Shown: positions 45,483-56,888, numbered from the stretch's first letter. The stretch: DNA of 64,000 nucleotides from Paeniglutamicibacter sulfureus (GCF_039535115.1 NZ_BAAAWO010000001.1:1116001-1180000); one strand, 5' to 3'. The notes: generated from the letters alone by a model not told the origin. Program-made: numbers and translations.

Positions 45483-45833
45483 TCAGTACCGGTAGGAGCG
45501 TGATTCCCAGCACTTCGGGTGCCAGTGCCTCCGTGCTGCGGCCGAGGCGTCATCGCCCGACCAATGGTCAGCACGCCACGCAACCAGGTGCTCGGTCCCG
45601 GGCTTGATGAACTGCCCGCATCCGGGGCACTTGTAGGTCTTCGCCGCGCCGACCGAGGAAATCCGGCGCACGTGCCACTGGCCATCGGGCGCGTCCTGCA
45701 GGCGCTGTACCCCGTAGCGGGCCTTCTCCAGCCACTGCTCGTCCGATCCGTCGTCGGGTCGCGTCCACTTGTTGACCCGGCCGGAGCGGGGCTTGGGAGC
45801 GGAGGAGCGAGAGGGTCGGTTGGAGCGGGCCAT
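45483..45833 (-). CDS. Conserved small actinobacterial protein with zinc-binding-like Cys/His
   Basis: The 116-residue basic protein has a Cys pair in [13 protein letters not shown] and a second Cys/His group in RHWHPKCW, resembling a zinc finger of the HNH or FYVE-like type. The N-terminus ([11 protein letters not shown]) is basic and disordered. Homologues are often labelled ATP/GTP-binding without evidence; I see no P-loop. I chose the ATG at 45833; CAGAAT six bases upstream resembles the leaderless -10 boxes with one mismatch. It is divergent from nucS. Confidence 0.75.
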   Translation of the reverse strand: MARSNRPSRSSAPKPRSGRVNKWTRPDDGSDEQWLEKARYGVQRLQDAPDGQWHVRRISSVGAAKTYKCPGCGQFIKPGTEHLVAWRADHWSGDDASAAARRHWHPKCWESRSYRY

Positions 45834-45925
45834 GATCCAATTCTGCCCCAGATGCTCCGCCCCTCCGGCCCGGGACGCACCCCCGGGTGGTGTCGCTCCG
45901 GCCACGGCACCTGCCCGAAACCCGG

Positions 45926-45931
45926 TAGAGT
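45926..45931 (+). promoter_or_regulatory. Leaderless -10 box of nucS
   Basis: TAGAGT, seven bases before the GTG at 45939. Confidence 0.55.
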
Positions 45932-45938
45932 GCCTGTT

Positions 45939-46634
45939 GTGCGTTTAGTGATTGCCAAGTGTTCAGTTGATTACGAGGGCCGTTTGCGTGCCCATCTCCC
46001 CCTGGCGACCCGCCTGCTGATGGTCAAGGCCGACGGCTCGGTGCTGGTCCATTCCGACGGCGGCAGCTACAAGCCGCTGAACTGGATGAGCCCGCCCGCC
46101 GTGATGCGGATTGTGGCCCCCGACGAGGAGCAGGCCGCCGAGGGCGACGTCGAGCTCTGGCACGTTGCCCACCAGAAGTCCGACGACCGCTTGGTGGTGC
46201 ACATCAAGGAGATCATCCACGACACCGAGCACAACCTCGGCATCGATCCCGGGCTGATCAAGGACGGCGTCGAGTCGGACCTGCAGCGCCTGCTCGCCGA
46301 CCAGATCGAGACCCTTGGTGTCGGCTTCACGCTGATCCGCCGCGAGTACATGACCGCCATCGGCCCGGTCGACATCCTGGCCCGGGACGCCGACGGCGCC
46401 ACCGTGGCCATCGAGCTCAAGCGCCGCGGCGACATCGACGGCGTCGAGCAGCTCACCCGCTACCTGGACCTGCTGAACCGCGACCCGCTGCTCAAGCCGG
46501 TGCGCGGGGTCTATGCCGCCCAGCAGATCAAGCCGCAGGCCCGCACCCTGGCGACCGATCGCGGCATTGACTGCCTGATCCTTGACTACGACGCGATGCG
46601 CGGCGTCGACGACGTGGCCGCGCGCCTCTTCTAG
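45939..46634 (+). CDS. nucS: Endonuclease NucS, mismatch-specific
   Basis: The 231-residue protein starts [16 protein letters not shown], as typical of actinobacterial NucS, with an N-terminal DNA-binding/dimerisation domain and a RecB-like nuclease domain. The catalytic D-ExK motif is visible as [11 protein letters not shown] and AIELKRRGD (about residues 141-165), and a final acidic C-terminal segment is cut short as DDVAARLF. NucS with the sliding clamp performs mismatch repair in actinobacteria that lack MutS and MutL. The GTG start is set by TAGAGT seven bases upstream; the frame is open 140 codons further with no support. Confidence 0.95.
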   Translation: MRLVIAKCSVDYEGRLRAHLPLATRLLMVKADGSVLVHSDGGSYKPLNWMSPPAVMRIVAPDEEQAAEGDVELWHVAHQKSDDRLVVHIKEIIHDTEHNLGIDPGLIKDGVESDLQRLLADQIETLGVGFTLIRREYMTAIGPVDILARDADGATVAIELKRRGDIDGVEQLTRYLDLLNRDPLLKPVRGVYAAQQIKPQARTLATDRGIDCLILDYDAMRGVDDVAARLF

Positions 46635-46723
46635 GCCCCCCGCTTTCCCCGCGCTGCGACACCGCGCCGGGGACGATGGAACTTTTGCGGCGCGGATACG
46701 TGATTCGCCGCCGCGCCCGGCCC

Positions 46724-46729
46724 TAGACT
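46724..46729 (+). promoter_or_regulatory. Leaderless -10 box of nagA
   Basis: TAGACT, six bases before the ATG at 46736. Confidence 0.5.
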
Positions 46730-46735
46730 GGGTCC

Positions 46736-47959
46736 ATGACTGCCACCGACTCACCTGAACGCTATGCGCTGACCGGACGACTCATCACCCCCGGAAGGGA
46801 CATCCCCCGGGGCGTTGTTGCGGTGGAGGGCGACCGCATCGCCTTCACCGGCGATGAGCACGAGTTTACGTTTTTCGACGAATCGGACACTTTCGAGCTG
46901 CGCCAGAGCCCGGAAGGCACGATCATCATCCCGGGCCTGATCGACCTTCACTGCCACGGCGCCGGCGGCGGGGACTTTCCCTCGGGCGACCCCGAGTCGA
47001 TCGCCACCGCCATCGAGTACCTCCACCGCTCCGGCACCACCACATTCCTGGCCTCGCTGGTCACTGCCCCGCGTGCGGACATGTTGGCGGCTGCCGCCGT
47101 GCTCGCGGAGTTTGCCCAACGCGGCGACATCGCCGGGATCCATGCCGAGGGCCCGTTCCTTTCCGCTGCGCGCTGCGGGGCACAGGACCCGGAACACCTC
47201 ATCGACCCGGATCCCGAGTTCGTCGACGAGCTCATCGACGCAGCGGCCGGCCAGCTGCGCACCATGACCTATGCCCCGGAACGCCCGGGATCCGATGCCC
47301 TGCTCGAGCAACTGGTGTCCCAGGGGGTGGTGCCGTCCCTGGGGCACACCGACGCCGACGCCGACACGACCTCTGCCTCCCTTGCGGTTGCCCGCGAGGA
47401 ACTTTCCAGTGCCGGTGTCGACGGCTTCACGGAGCGGCCCACCGTCACGCACATGTTCAACGGCATGGCACCGATGCACCACCGCGCACCCGGCGCCGTT
47501 GCCACCTGCCTGGAGCTCGCGGCCCGCGGAAAGATCATCGTTGAGCTGGTGGCCGATGGCGTCCACCTGGATCCGGTGATGGTGCGGACCATGTTCAAGC
47601 TGGTCGGTGCCGAATCCATCGCACTGGTCACCGACTCGATGGCAGCGACCGGCCTGGAAGACGGCAGCTATAGGCTGGGCCCGTCCACGGTCACCGTTGC
47701 CAACGGGCAGGCCCGACTGGCCTCGGACGGCTCGCTGGCGGGAGGCACAGCCAGCATGCTCGAGGTGGTGCGCTCTGCGGTAGCGGCGGGCGTGGACCTG
47801 CAAGACGCCGTCATCTCCGCCACCAGGGTTCCGGCGAGCATCCTGGGCCTGATCGACGAAGCCGGCCGGCTGCACCAGGGATTCGTAGCTGACATGCTGG
47901 TTCTGGATGCCGGCCTTGCGCTGCAGCAGGTCGTGCGGAACGGCAAAAACCTATTGTGA
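46736..47959 (+). CDS. nagA: N-acetylglucosamine-6-phosphate deacetylase
   Basis: The 407-residue amidohydrolase removes acetate from GlcNAc-6-phosphate for amino-sugar catabolism or cell-wall recycling. Motifs are GLIDLHCHGAGGGDFPSG (near residue 68), IHAEGPFLSA (near 136), LGHTDAD (near 201), THMFNGMAPMHHR (near 238) and the catalytic Asp in LVTDSMAATG (near 301). The start is set by TAGACT six bases before the ATG. No nagB or transporter gene adjoins it. Confidence 0.95.
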   Translation: MTATDSPERYALTGRLITPGRDIPRGVVAVEGDRIAFTGDEHEFTFFDESDTFELRQSPEGTIIIPGLIDLHCHGAGGGDFPSGDPESIATAIEYLHRSGTTTFLASLVTAPRADMLAAAAVLAEFAQRGDIAGIHAEGPFLSAARCGAQDPEHLIDPDPEFVDELIDAAAGQLRTMTYAPERPGSDALLEQLVSQGVVPSLGHTDADADTTSASLAVAREELSSAGVDGFTERPTVTHMFNGMAPMHHRAPGAVATCLELAARGKIIVELVADGVHLDPVMVRTMFKLVGAESIALVTDSMAATGLEDGSYRLGPSTVTVANGQARLASDGSLAGGTASMLEVVRSAVAAGVDLQDAVISATRVPASILGLIDEAGRLHQGFVADMLVLDAGLALQQVVRNGKNLL

Positions 47960-48000
47960 AGTTTCCGTTGAGCAAGCGGACCCAGAGGTGTTGACCCAAG

Positions 48001-48016
48001 TCACACGTTTGTGTGA
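48001..48016. promoter_or_regulatory. Palindrome TCACAC-N4-GTGTGA upstream of the cold-shock promoter
   Basis: A perfect 6-bp dyad with a GTTT centre ends three bases before the candidate -35 TTGACT. It could be an operator or a short hairpin ending the nagA transcript 40 bases past its stop. Confidence 0.4.
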
Positions 48017-48019
48017 TGC

Positions 48020-48048
48020 TTGACTCAGTCTTTGTGTTGGTTAGTCAT
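48020..48048 (+). promoter_or_regulatory. Promoter of the cold-shock gene
   Basis: TTGACT (48020-48025) is followed after 16-17 bases by TAGTCAT (48042-48048). This leaves a leader of about 130 bases before the gene, as expected for a cold-shock mRNA. Confidence 0.5.
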
Positions 48049-48186
48049 ACCCGCCAAAGCAGTGCTGCGGGTGTGAAGTAACTGCGGCGGGGTCATACCC
48101 ACGCCAGTGATCTTCTCACTTGAGTACCACCAATGGTCGTCGCACAGTGCAACGGCCAGATTTTCGCACTAAATGAGGAGAAATAC

Positions 48187-48390
48187 ATGGCTCAGGGAAC
48201 CGTGAAGTGGTTTAACGCCGAAAAGGGATTCGGCTTCATCACTCCTGATGGCGCCGAGGCCGACGTGTTCGTGCACTACTCGGAAATCCAGACCAACGGC
48301 TTCCGTACGCTGGAAGAAAACCAGCGCGTGGAATTCGAAGTTGGCCAGGGTGCCAAGGGTCCGCAGGCCACCGGCGTTGTCGGTCTCTAA
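48187..48390 (+). CDS. Cold-shock protein, CspA family
   Basis: The 67-residue single cold-shock domain has RNP1 KGFGFI and RNP2 VFVHYSEI, and starts [13 protein letters not shown]. It binds single-stranded RNA and DNA as an RNA chaperone. GAGGAG lies seven bases before the ATG. A long leader upstream and a perfect 21-bp terminator downstream make it a monocistronic unit. Confidence 0.96.
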   Translation: MAQGTVKWFNAEKGFGFITPDGAEADVFVHYSEIQTNGFRTLEENQRVEFEVGQGAKGPQATGVVGL

Positions 48391-48480
48391 GGACTTCACA
48401 AATTCTTTGAACTTTTCACCAGTCAGGCAATCGACCGCAACGCGGCACGGATCCGGACGGGCGTAAACCTAAGAAGATGC

Positions 48481-48527
48481 AAAAAGCATGGGGCGGGATG
48501 ATTCAATCATCCCGCCCCATGCTTTTT
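48481..48527. terminator. Perfect 21-bp bidirectional terminator
   Basis: The arm 48481-48501 pairs perfectly with 48507-48527 around TTCAA. Terminal A5 and T5 tracts serve both the cold-shock gene and the convergent DUF2550/ATP-synthase transcript. Confidence 0.88.
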
Positions 48528-48538
48528 GTCTTGCTTGA

Positions 48539-48976
48539 TCAGTCTTGCCGCCAGGTGCCGACGCCGGCAACGGGGCCGGCTTCCAACCAGGCCGAAAGGC
48601 CGTTGTAGGTCTGGTAATCCATGGCGATCAGGACTTCTCGGCCTTCATAGCTCATCATCACGATGACGCTGCCGGGCTGCACCAAGTGCTTTTCCTCTTC
48701 CGCGGGACGCCGCCAGCCCTTGAGCCGGATGGACGTCCGCAGGAATCGATGCACAGGGATCGGGGAGACCGAAAAGAGCTTGAGGAACTCAAGCTCACCA
48801 GGGCCATAACGCGCAATCGCCATCATCCACTTCCCGGAGGACGTGGAGATGGAAGCGTCGAATGTGCCAAGAGTGCGCCGCAACTGAATGCGGCGCACTC
48901 CCATGGCACCCAAGAACATCACCACAAGCAGCAGGGCTGCCAACACGATGAGCACAGGAATGCCGAGTTCGTTCAA
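48539..48976 (-). CDS. DUF2550 family membrane protein
   Basis: The 145-residue protein has one N-terminal membrane segment (GIPVLIVLAALLLVVMFLGA) and a cytoplasmic domain containing RYGPGELEFLKLFSVSP and VMMSYEGREVLIAMD. It matches DUF2550, which regularly follows atpC in actinobacteria. Function is unknown. It lies seven bases after the atpC stop and ends the ATP-synthase operon. Confidence 0.9.
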   Translation of the reverse strand: MNELGIPVLIVLAALLLVVMFLGAMGVRRIQLRRTLGTFDASISTSSGKWMMAIARYGPGELEFLKLFSVSPIPVHRFLRTSIRLKGWRRPAEEEKHLVQPGSVIVMMSYEGREVLIAMDYQTYNGLSAWLEAGPVAGVGTWRQD

Positions 48977-48983
48977 GGCAGGA

Positions 48984-49268
48984 CTATCGAGTTCCCGCCG
49001 GGACGGAGTCGGCCATGACGGCGTTGTCCGCTACGATCACCACACGGTCGGTATCAACGGAGAAGAACCCGCCATCAACCTGGACCGAGAACCGTGAACC
49101 GGAAACCGGAACGATTTCCAGATCACCGGCAGCGAGGACGGCCAGCATCGGCACGTGGCCGGGAAGGATCCCGATCTCGCCATTGCTGGTGCGTCCCTTG
49201 ACCAGTTTCGCCGCACCGGACCACACGAAGTGGTCGGCAGCAACGATTTCGACTTGGAGTTCGGCCAT
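48984..49268 (-). CDS. atpC: ATP synthase F1 epsilon subunit
   Basis: The 94-residue protein has the N-terminal beta-barrel of epsilon (MAELQVEIVAADHFVWSGAA, GEIGILPGHVPMLAVLA). The C-terminal helical hairpin of longer epsilon subunits is missing, as in several actinobacteria, which limits the inhibitory role. The ATG lies two bases after the atpD stop. Confidence 0.95.
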   Translation of the reverse strand: MAELQVEIVAADHFVWSGAAKLVKGRTSNGEIGILPGHVPMLAVLAAGDLEIVPVSGSRFSVQVDGGFFSVDTDRVVIVADNAVMADSVPAGTR

Positions 49269-49270
49269 GA

Positions 49271-50740
<1,470 letters not shown>

Positions 50741-50787
50741 TCACTTGTGTAGATGGCGTGGATGTAAGTGTGGGTAGGAAGTTCCCG

Positions 50788-51681
50788 TTAACCGTTCAGC
50801 GCGTCAGCGCCGGCAACGATTTCGGAGAGTTCCTGGGTAACCTCGGCCTGGCGGGCGTTGTTACGAAGACGCGTGTACTTCTTGATGAGTTCCTTGGCGT
50901 TGTCGCCTGCGGACTTCATCGCGCGCTGGCGGGCTGCGAGCTCGGAAGCCGCCGCCTGCAACATGGCGTTGAAGATGCGTGATTCGATGTACCGCGGAAG
51001 AAGTGCGTCAAGCACCTGCTCCGGCTCCGGCTCGTATTCGTAGAGCGGCAGCAGCTCATCGGCAGGAGTCTCGGACTCCTCCTCGACAACCTCAAGCGGC
51101 AGCAAACGAATGACCGTCGGTTCCTGAACGACCATCGACTTGAACTGGGTGAAGACAACGTGGATCTCGTCCACGCCTCCCACTTCAAATTCGTCGGCGA
51201 AGTCCTTGAGCAGGGCTTCGCGCAGTTCGCGTGCGGTCGTAAACTCCGGGGCGTCGGTACCACCGGTCCACACCTTCGCGTATTCGCGTCCACGGAAATC
51301 GAAGTACGCCTGAGCCTTGCGGCCGACCAGGTAGGTCTTGACGTCCTTGCCTTCTTCATGGAGCAGTTCAACGAGGTGCTCTGCCTGCTTCAAGACGCTG
51401 GCGGAGTAGGACCCGGCGAGTCCGCGGTCAGAGGTCATGACCAAGACTGCCGCGCGACGGATTGACTCCGGCTCGGTAGTCAGTGGGTGATCAACCTCGG
51501 ACTGTGACGCGACGGCAGTAACAGCACGGGTAATCGCATTGGCATATGGCAGCGATGCCGAGACACGCGCGCGTGCCTTGCCAATACGGGAAGAGGCGAT
51601 CAGTTCCATCGCCTTGAAGATCTTGCCCATCGACGTCGTCGATGCAATCTTCTGGCGGTAGACCCGAATCTGGGCTCCCAT
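50788..51681 (-). CDS. atpG: ATP synthase F1 gamma subunit
   Basis: The 297-residue rotor shaft starts [20 protein letters not shown] and ends with the conserved helix [20 protein letters not shown]. An acidic insertion (about residues 195-225, rich in Glu and Pro) is longer than in E. coli. AAAGGA lies upstream of the ATG at 51681; the 13 codons before it in the open frame are not family-like. Confidence 0.97.
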   Translation of the reverse strand: MGAQIRVYRQKIASTTSMGKIFKAMELIASSRIGKARARVSASLPYANAITRAVTAVASQSEVDHPLTTEPESIRRAAVLVMTSDRGLAGSYSASVLKQAEHLVELLHEEGKDVKTYLVGRKAQAYFDFRGREYAKVWTGGTDAPEFTTARELREALLKDFADEFEVGGVDEIHVVFTQFKSMVVQEPTVIRLLPLEVVEEESETPADELLPLYEYEPEPEQVLDALLPRYIESRIFNAMLQAAASELAARQRAMKSAGDNAKELIKKYTRLRNNARQAEVTQELSEIVAGADALNG

Positions 51682-51759
51682 GTTTGTCCTTTCCTTATCC
51701 CTTTGCAGGGGTTGCCGCACCGCACCTTCTGGTGCGGCAACCCCTAATCAAAGGTGATG

Positions 51760-53397
51760 TCAGCGCTTTTGCTTGACGATCTTTTCCTGGTCGACGGATC
51801 CCTCGGCCAAGGCGTCGAATTCTTCGTTGCCGGCGGCGACAAGCTTGTCGTCGCCTTCACCGAAGAAGCCGGCCTTGAAGTCGGCGATGTTCGACTTGAG
51901 CGATTCCACAGTCTCGTCCTCGAGCTTGCCGGTTTCGGCAATCACGGTGAGCACGTTGGTGCGGTGGCGCAGGTGGGCAAGGAACTCGGTCTCGAAACGA
52001 CGAACGTCTTCAACCGGGACGTCATCAAGGTAGCCCTTGGTGCCGGCCCACACGGAGACAACCTGGTCCTCAACCGGGAACGGTGCGTACTGTCCCTGCT
52101 TGAGCAGTTCCATCAGGCGCGCGCCACGGGTCAGCTGCTGCTTCGAAGCGGCATCGAGGTCCGAGGCGAACATGGCGAATGCCTGCATGTCGCGGAACTG
52201 TGCCAGCTCGAGCTTCAACGTACCGGCGACCTTCTTCATGGCCTTGATCTGCGCCGAGCCACCAACGCGGGACACCGAGATGCCCACGTCGACTGCCGGA
52301 CGCTGGTTGGCGTTGAAGAGGTCCGACTGCAGGAAGATCTGGCCGTCGGTGATGGAAATGACGTTGGTCGGAATGAAGGCCGAGACGTCGTTTGCCTTGG
52401 TTTCGATGATCGGCAGACCGGTCATCGAGCCTGCTCCGAGCTCGTCGGAGAGCTTTGCACAACGCTCAAGCAAGCGGGAGTGCAGGTAGAACACGTCGCC
52501 CGGGTAGGCTTCGCGTCCCGGCGGGCGACGCAGCAACAGCGATACGGCGCGGTAGGCTTCGGCCTGCTTGGACAGATCATCAAAGACGATCAGAACGTGC
52601 TTGCCGTCGTACATCCACTGCTGGCCAATGGCCGAGCCGGCGTACGGTGCCAGGTACTTGAAGCCGGCCGGGTCGGAGGCCGGGGAGGCAACAATGGTGG
52701 TGTATTCCAGCGCACCATTGGTTTCAAGGGTCTGACGCACTGCGGCAATGGTCGAAGCCTTCTGACCAATTGCCACGTAGATGCAGCGGACCTGCTTGTT
52801 GGTGTCCCCGGAAGCCCAGTTGGCCTTCTGGTTGATGATCGCGTCAACGGCCAGGGCGGTCTTGCCGGTCTGGCGGTCGCCAATGATCAGCTGACGCTGG
52901 CCACGGCCGATCGGGATCATCGCGTCGATGGCCTTCATGCCGGTCTGCAGCGGTTCGTGAACCGACTTGCGCTGCGTCACGCCCGGAGCCTGAAGCTCCA
53001 GTGCGCGGCGACCGGAGGACGCGATCGGTCCCAGGTCATCGATCGGCTCGCCCAGCGGGTCAACCACTCGGCCGAGGAAGGCGTCGCCAACCGGAACCGA
53101 AAGGATCTCGCCGGTGCGCTCTACGCGCTGGCCTTCGGCGATGCCGGTGAAGTCGCCCAGGACGACAACACCGATCTCGCGGGTGTCAAGGTTCTGGGCC
53201 AGGCCCAGGGTGCCGTCTTCGAAGCGAATCAGCTCATTTGCCATGACGGAGGGAAGACCCTCCACCTTGGCGATACCGTCACTTGCCGTGGTTACGCGGC
53301 CGACCTCGGTGCGCTCTGCTTTGCCCGGTTCGTAGGACGCTGCGAACTCATTCAAGGCATTGCGGACGTCGTCGGCGTTGATGGTCAATTCGGCCAT
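51760..53397 (-). CDS. atpA: ATP synthase F1 alpha subunit
   Basis: The 545-residue non-catalytic nucleotide-binding subunit has the P-loop [13 protein letters not shown] near residue 173 and the family motif [17 protein letters not shown] near 365. It starts [15 protein letters not shown] at 53397. The 30 codons before that ATG are open but unlike the family. A C-terminal tail of about 30 residues, rich in Glu, Asp and Lys, is longer than in E. coli. Confidence 0.98.
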   Translation of the reverse strand: MAELTINADDVRNALNEFAASYEPGKAERTEVGRVTTASDGIAKVEGLPSVMANELIRFEDGTLGLAQNLDTREIGVVVLGDFTGIAEGQRVERTGEILSVPVGDAFLGRVVDPLGEPIDDLGPIASSGRRALELQAPGVTQRKSVHEPLQTGMKAIDAMIPIGRGQRQLIIGDRQTGKTALAVDAIINQKANWASGDTNKQVRCIYVAIGQKASTIAAVRQTLETNGALEYTTIVASPASDPAGFKYLAPYAGSAIGQQWMYDGKHVLIVFDDLSKQAEAYRAVSLLLRRPPGREAYPGDVFYLHSRLLERCAKLSDELGAGSMTGLPIIETKANDVSAFIPTNVISITDGQIFLQSDLFNANQRPAVDVGISVSRVGGSAQIKAMKKVAGTLKLELAQFRDMQAFAMFASDLDAASKQQLTRGARLMELLKQGQYAPFPVEDQVVSVWAGTKGYLDDVPVEDVRRFETEFLAHLRHRTNVLTVIAETGKLEDETVESLKSNIADFKAGFFGEGDDKLVAAGNEEFDALAEGSVDQEKIVKQKR

Positions 53398-53519
53398 CTG
53401 CAGTCCCTGCTCTCCTAAGTTGTGATTACCGCGGTCAATCGTTGCGGTAACCGAAATTTGATTCAGTCTATGGTGACTGGCCTGCAAGGCAGGCCCCCCG
53501 TGTTGAAGTGGGGGGCTGC

Positions 53520-54332
53520 CTAGCTTGCCAACTGGCGGCGAAGCTCCGCGACGCGGGTGGCGACGGTTGCGTCAACAACCTCGTCGCCCACCTTGATGCG
53601 GATGCCGCCTACTAGTGCCGGGTCGATCTCGACATTGATCTTCAAGTCCCGGCCGTAAAGGTTGTTCAGGCCTGCCTGCAGGCGCGCTGTTTGCTCGGCA
53701 GTGAGATCACGGGTGACACTCACCTGCGCAATCCAGCGGTCCTGGCGTTTAGCCACCAATTCCACGAAGCGCTCCAGAAGTGCAACGGGCTTGAGCCCGC
53801 GCGGCGAAGCGACGGCCTGGCGGATCAGCAGTGCAGATGCGTCCGAGGCGTTCGGCACCAGCTTGAGCGCCAGGGCGCCCTTGGCTTCGGCCGTTGCCTT
53901 GGAATCATCGAGGGCACGCTGCAGATCATGACTGGACCCAACCACACGGATGAACGCGAAGAGGTCTTCTTCGAGCCTCTCCAGTCCTGCGGAACCGCCC
54001 TGACGCTCGGCTACCGCGATGGCGACAGTTGCCGCCACGGTCTCCAGTGCATCGCCAATGTCTCGTGCCGAGCTCCAACGCGAGGTTGCCAGAGACGCGA
54101 CGGTGGATTCGGCTTCCGCCGAGACCTTACCGTGCAACAGCTGGGCAACAAGCCCTGCCTTGTCCGAGGCCCCGCGAGCCGGATCAGTCAGTGCGCGACG
54201 CAGGCCTGCATTGCCATCCAGAACGTCAACCGTCCCAAATAGCTCGGCGGACAATTCCAAGGACGCGTGTGCAAGCTTGGTTTCCAACGACGCCAGCGCC
54301 GCGGACAGTGACTCGCTCGATACACCTGCCAT
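53520..54332 (-). CDS. atpH: ATP synthase F1 delta subunit
   Basis: The 270-residue delta (OSCP) subunit joins F1 to the peripheral stalk. The C-terminal signature [20 protein letters not shown] is intact near residues 239-258. It has about 90 residues more than E. coli delta, as in other actinobacteria. The ATG overlaps the atpF stop by one base (TAATG). Confidence 0.96.
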   Translation of the reverse strand: MAGVSSESLSAALASLETKLAHASLELSAELFGTVDVLDGNAGLRRALTDPARGASDKAGLVAQLLHGKVSAEAESTVASLATSRWSSARDIGDALETVAATVAIAVAERQGGSAGLERLEEDLFAFIRVVGSSHDLQRALDDSKATAEAKGALALKLVPNASDASALLIRQAVASPRGLKPVALLERFVELVAKRQDRWIAQVSVTRDLTAEQTARLQAGLNNLYGRDLKINVEIDPALVGGIRIKVGDEVVDATVATRVAELRRQLAS

Positions 54333-54886
54333 TAGTTCGATGCACCTGCGTTCTGCTGGTTTTCCAGGTCTGCCAGGAACTTATCGACCACGCGGGAAGC
54401 GCGCTCGTCGTTCTCAAGAGCGTCGTCGACGATCTTGCTGGCCAATGAAGTAGCCAGGGTTCCGACCTCGGCACGCAGCGAGGTAACTGCTGCGGTGCGC
54501 TCGGCTTCGATCTGGCGGTGGGCCTGCTCGGTAATGCGAGTCGACTCTTCTGCTGCCTTGGTCTTCAGTTCCGCAAGAATCAGGGCACCTTCTTCGCGCG
54601 CTTCCTCACGGATGCGGTTGGCTTCGGTGCGTGCTTCCAGCAGCTGTGCCTTGTACTGCTCCAGGGTGGCGTTGGCTTCGGCCTGTGCGGCCTCTGCCTT
54701 TTCAAGTCCACCCTCGATGGCCGTGACACGGTCCTGGTAGGACTTCTCGAATGCCGGGGCAATGTACTTGACCACCAAGAACAGCAGGACAGCGAAGCCT
54801 GCGGCAGTGACAAGAATTTCCCACGGGTTCGGAAGCAGAGGGTTTGCACCCTCACCTGCAGCGAGGATCAATTCGTTGCTGATCAT
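54332..54886 (-). CDS. atpF: ATP synthase Fo b subunit
   Basis: The 184-residue peripheral-stalk protein has one N-terminal membrane segment (EILVTAAGFAVLLFLVVKYI) followed by a long charged coiled coil. I chose the ATG at 54886 (MISNELILAAGEG) because AAGGAA lies eight bases upstream; a GTG two codons earlier is also possible. Confidence 0.96.
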   Translation of the reverse strand: MISNELILAAGEGANPLLPNPWEILVTAAGFAVLLFLVVKYIAPAFEKSYQDRVTAIEGGLEKAEAAQAEANATLEQYKAQLLEARTEANRIREEAREEGALILAELKTKAAEESTRITEQAHRQIEAERTAAVTSLRAEVGTLATSLASKIVDDALENDERASRVVDKFLADLENQQNAGASN

Positions 54887-54960
54887 TCTCACTCTTCCTT
54901 ATCTCTTAAGTTCCAATTGGAATGGCACCTGCGCAAGTGGCAGGGCCACTACGAGGGGAA

Positions 54961-55176
54961 CTAGACGCCGACGACGAAGGCGAAGACCAAGCCCAGGATG
55001 GCGAGAGCTTCTGCAAGGGCGAAGCCCAGCATGGCGATGGGCTGCAGGATGCGCTGAGCTTCCGGCTGGCGTGCAACACCGTTGATGTAGGCAGCGAAGA
55101 TCATGCCCACGCCGATGGCCGAGCCGATTGCAGCCAGGCCGTAGCCGATCATGTTGAGGGAGCCGTGGAGTTCCAT
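54961..55176 (-). CDS. atpE: ATP synthase Fo c subunit
   Basis: The 71-residue hairpin forms the rotor ring. The polar loop is ARQPEAQ, and the ion-binding carboxylate is Glu in [12 protein letters not shown]. The ligand set has no extra polar residues expected for sodium, so it should be proton-coupled. Glu in place of Asp is normal for actinobacteria. Confidence 0.97.
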   Translation of the reverse strand: MELHGSLNMIGYGLAAIGSAIGVGMIFAAYINGVARQPEAQRILQPIAMLGFALAEALAILGLVFAFVVGV

Positions 55177-55270
55177 TTCGTTCCTTTCAAGATACCGACA
55201 CTTTGTCGGCAGGTTGTGAGGTCATTCCCTGATGAAGGGGAAAACTTTGTTTGTGTGGTGCGAGCCCGAA

Positions 55271-56077
55271 TTAGTGGGCGTCTGCATCCAGGGCACCCTG
55301 GATGTAGAGGGCGGTCAGCAGGGTGAAGACAAATGCCTGCAGGACCATGATCAGGAGTTCGAGGAAGTACATCGCCACGGAACCGACGATGACCAGCACG
55401 CCAACGGCGTTCAGGGCCAGCGACTCCTGGACCATGATCAAGTGCTGGGCACCGGTGGCGGCAAGCATCACGATGATGTGGCCGGCGAGCATGGTTGCCA
55501 TCAAACGCAAGGAGTGGGTCAGCGGGCGGACGATGAAGTTGGAAATGATTTCCAACGGCACCAACAGCGGCAGGATCCACCCCGGGACCCCCGAGGGAAC
55601 GACGGCCAGCTTGAAGTAGCGGATGCCGTGGTTCTTCACGCCGACGGCAATCCAGGTGCCGTAGATGATGATGGCCATGGCGTAAGCCGCGCCGGCGTGG
55701 GAGAACGAGGGAAGCTGCAGGAACGGGATTGCTCCGAAGAGGTTGTTCAGCAGGATGAAGAAGAAGGTCGCAAAGAGCATCGGCACCCACTGGGCGAAGT
55801 TCTTCTCGCCAATGATGTCGCGGCCCACGCTGTTACGGACGAAGCCGTAGGCGCTTTCGGCCAGGAACTGTGCCTTGCCTGGTACCAGCTTCGGATTCTT
55901 GATGGCCGACTTGAAGAACCACACGATCAAGATGATCGAGAGGATGATCATGACCATCTGCTTGCCGAAACCGGTCCCGTACTCGGCTAACCATGGCAGC
56001 ACCTCGGGAAGGTGGGTGTCGGAAATCGACGGCGGGACATAGGGTTCAGTGGCCGTCGGAAGCGCAAACGCGGTCAA
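55271..56077 (-). CDS. atpB: ATP synthase Fo a subunit
   Basis: The 268-residue stator protein has five to six spans. The essential Arg lies in RPLTHSLRLMATMLAGH near residue 185. I chose a TTG at 56077 (LTAFALPTATEPY) because AGAGGA lies seven bases upstream. The next upstream in-frame candidates give a Cys-rich, non-family N-terminus (MPCAESPILPHD). Confidence 0.94.
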   Translation of the reverse strand: MTAFALPTATEPYVPPSISDTHLPEVLPWLAEYGTGFGKQMVMIILSIILIVWFFKSAIKNPKLVPGKAQFLAESAYGFVRNSVGRDIIGEKNFAQWVPMLFATFFFILLNNLFGAIPFLQLPSFSHAGAAYAMAIIIYGTWIAVGVKNHGIRYFKLAVVPSGVPGWILPLLVPLEIISNFIVRPLTHSLRLMATMLAGHIIVMLAATGAQHLIMVQESLALNAVGVLVIVGSVAMYFLELLIMVLQAFVFTLLTALYIQGALDADAH

Positions 56078-56155
56078 CGCGCTGTCCTCTCTGCAGTTTC
56101 GGTCGTGGGGCAAAATCGGTGATTCGGCGCAAGGCACCGCACACCGTGTGAAGTT

Positions 56156-56404
56156 CTAGTGGTCGATCTCATCGCTGCGTGGAAACCCGCGGCGTCGATG
56201 CCGCAAATGGTGGCGAGCCAGAAACAATCCGGCGGTGGCGCCTAAGAGCGCCCCGAGGAAAACTATCCAGCGAGTGTCCAGCAAAAGATCCAGGCCCCAG
56301 CCTATCAAACCCCACGCGAGCAGGCCGCCAACAATGTAGTTGACGTACTCGCGGACGGGGGCCTGACTTGGCGCTTGGCTGGGGTCCATCTCAGGGTTTT
56401 CCAT
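56156..56404 (-). CDS. AtpZ/AtpI-like small membrane protein
   Basis: The 82-residue protein has two membrane segments (YIVGGLLAWGLIGWGLDLLL and WIVFLGALLGATAGLFLA) and a basic C-terminus (RHHLRHRRRG). It matches the AtpZ/AtpI group that assists c-ring assembly or magnesium handling. The ATG at 56404 follows GGAGG by five bases, inside the end of the preceding gene. Confidence 0.85.
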   Translation of the reverse strand: MENPEMDPSQAPSQAPVREYVNYIVGGLLAWGLIGWGLDLLLDTRWIVFLGALLGATAGLFLARHHLRHRRRGFPRSDEIDH

Positions 56405-56888
56405 GTTCGCCTCCATCGGATGGAGACGGCGATGGATCGTCCTGGTTGAAAATGGGAAGCCTCGCCCGGGAAAAGGCGCGAATCTCTCCGACCTGCCACA
56501 GCACCAGGGAACCAATGGCCCCCCACATGAAGTAGGGCGCAAGCACCCATTCGGGCAGTCCGGAAAAAAGCACCAGGAAACCCATGCCGAGGATCTTGAT
56601 GAAATACATGAACAGGAAGGCCGGCAGCGCCCAACTGGCGCGATGCCGTCCTGCCCAATCGGCAACGAGCAGGCTGATGCCGAAGAAAACAACGATCAGG
56701 GCGCATCCGAACGCCAGCGAACCGGCCGCTTGTGCGTCCAGGATCGGCCAAGCAACGATGGACGCAACGGCGCCGACACCAACGGTGTAGGAAACGCAAG
56801 TCTTGAGGATGCCCAACCACGGGGAGCGCGGAGCCGACGATGCAACCAGCGCACCGCTCGGTTTGGAACCGCGTCCCGACTTGATCAT
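56391..56888 (-). CDS. ATP synthase protein I-like membrane protein
   Basis: The 165-residue protein has four membrane segments (starting WLGILKTCVSYTVGVGAVAS) and occupies the atpI position at the head of the operon. It overlaps the following gene by 14 bases. The start is uncertain: the ATG at 56888 (MIKSGRGSK) fits the family, while an ATG at 56936 would add 16 residues. Neither has a clear ribosome site. Confidence 0.8.
   Translation of the reverse strand: MIKSGRGSKPSGALVASSAPRSPWLGILKTCVSYTVGVGAVASIVAWPILDAQAAGSLAFGCALIVVFFGISLLVADWAGRHRASWALPAFLFMYFIKILGMGFLVLFSGLPEWVLAPYFMWGAIGSLVLWQVGEIRAFSRARLPIFNQDDPSPSPSDGGEHGKP

Noticed and set aside
48001..48016. TCACAC-N4-GTGTGA as a CRP/GlxR site
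   Set aside because: The CRP consensus has TGTGA first and TCACA second; here the half-sites are in the opposite order, so only a generic palindrome is claimed.
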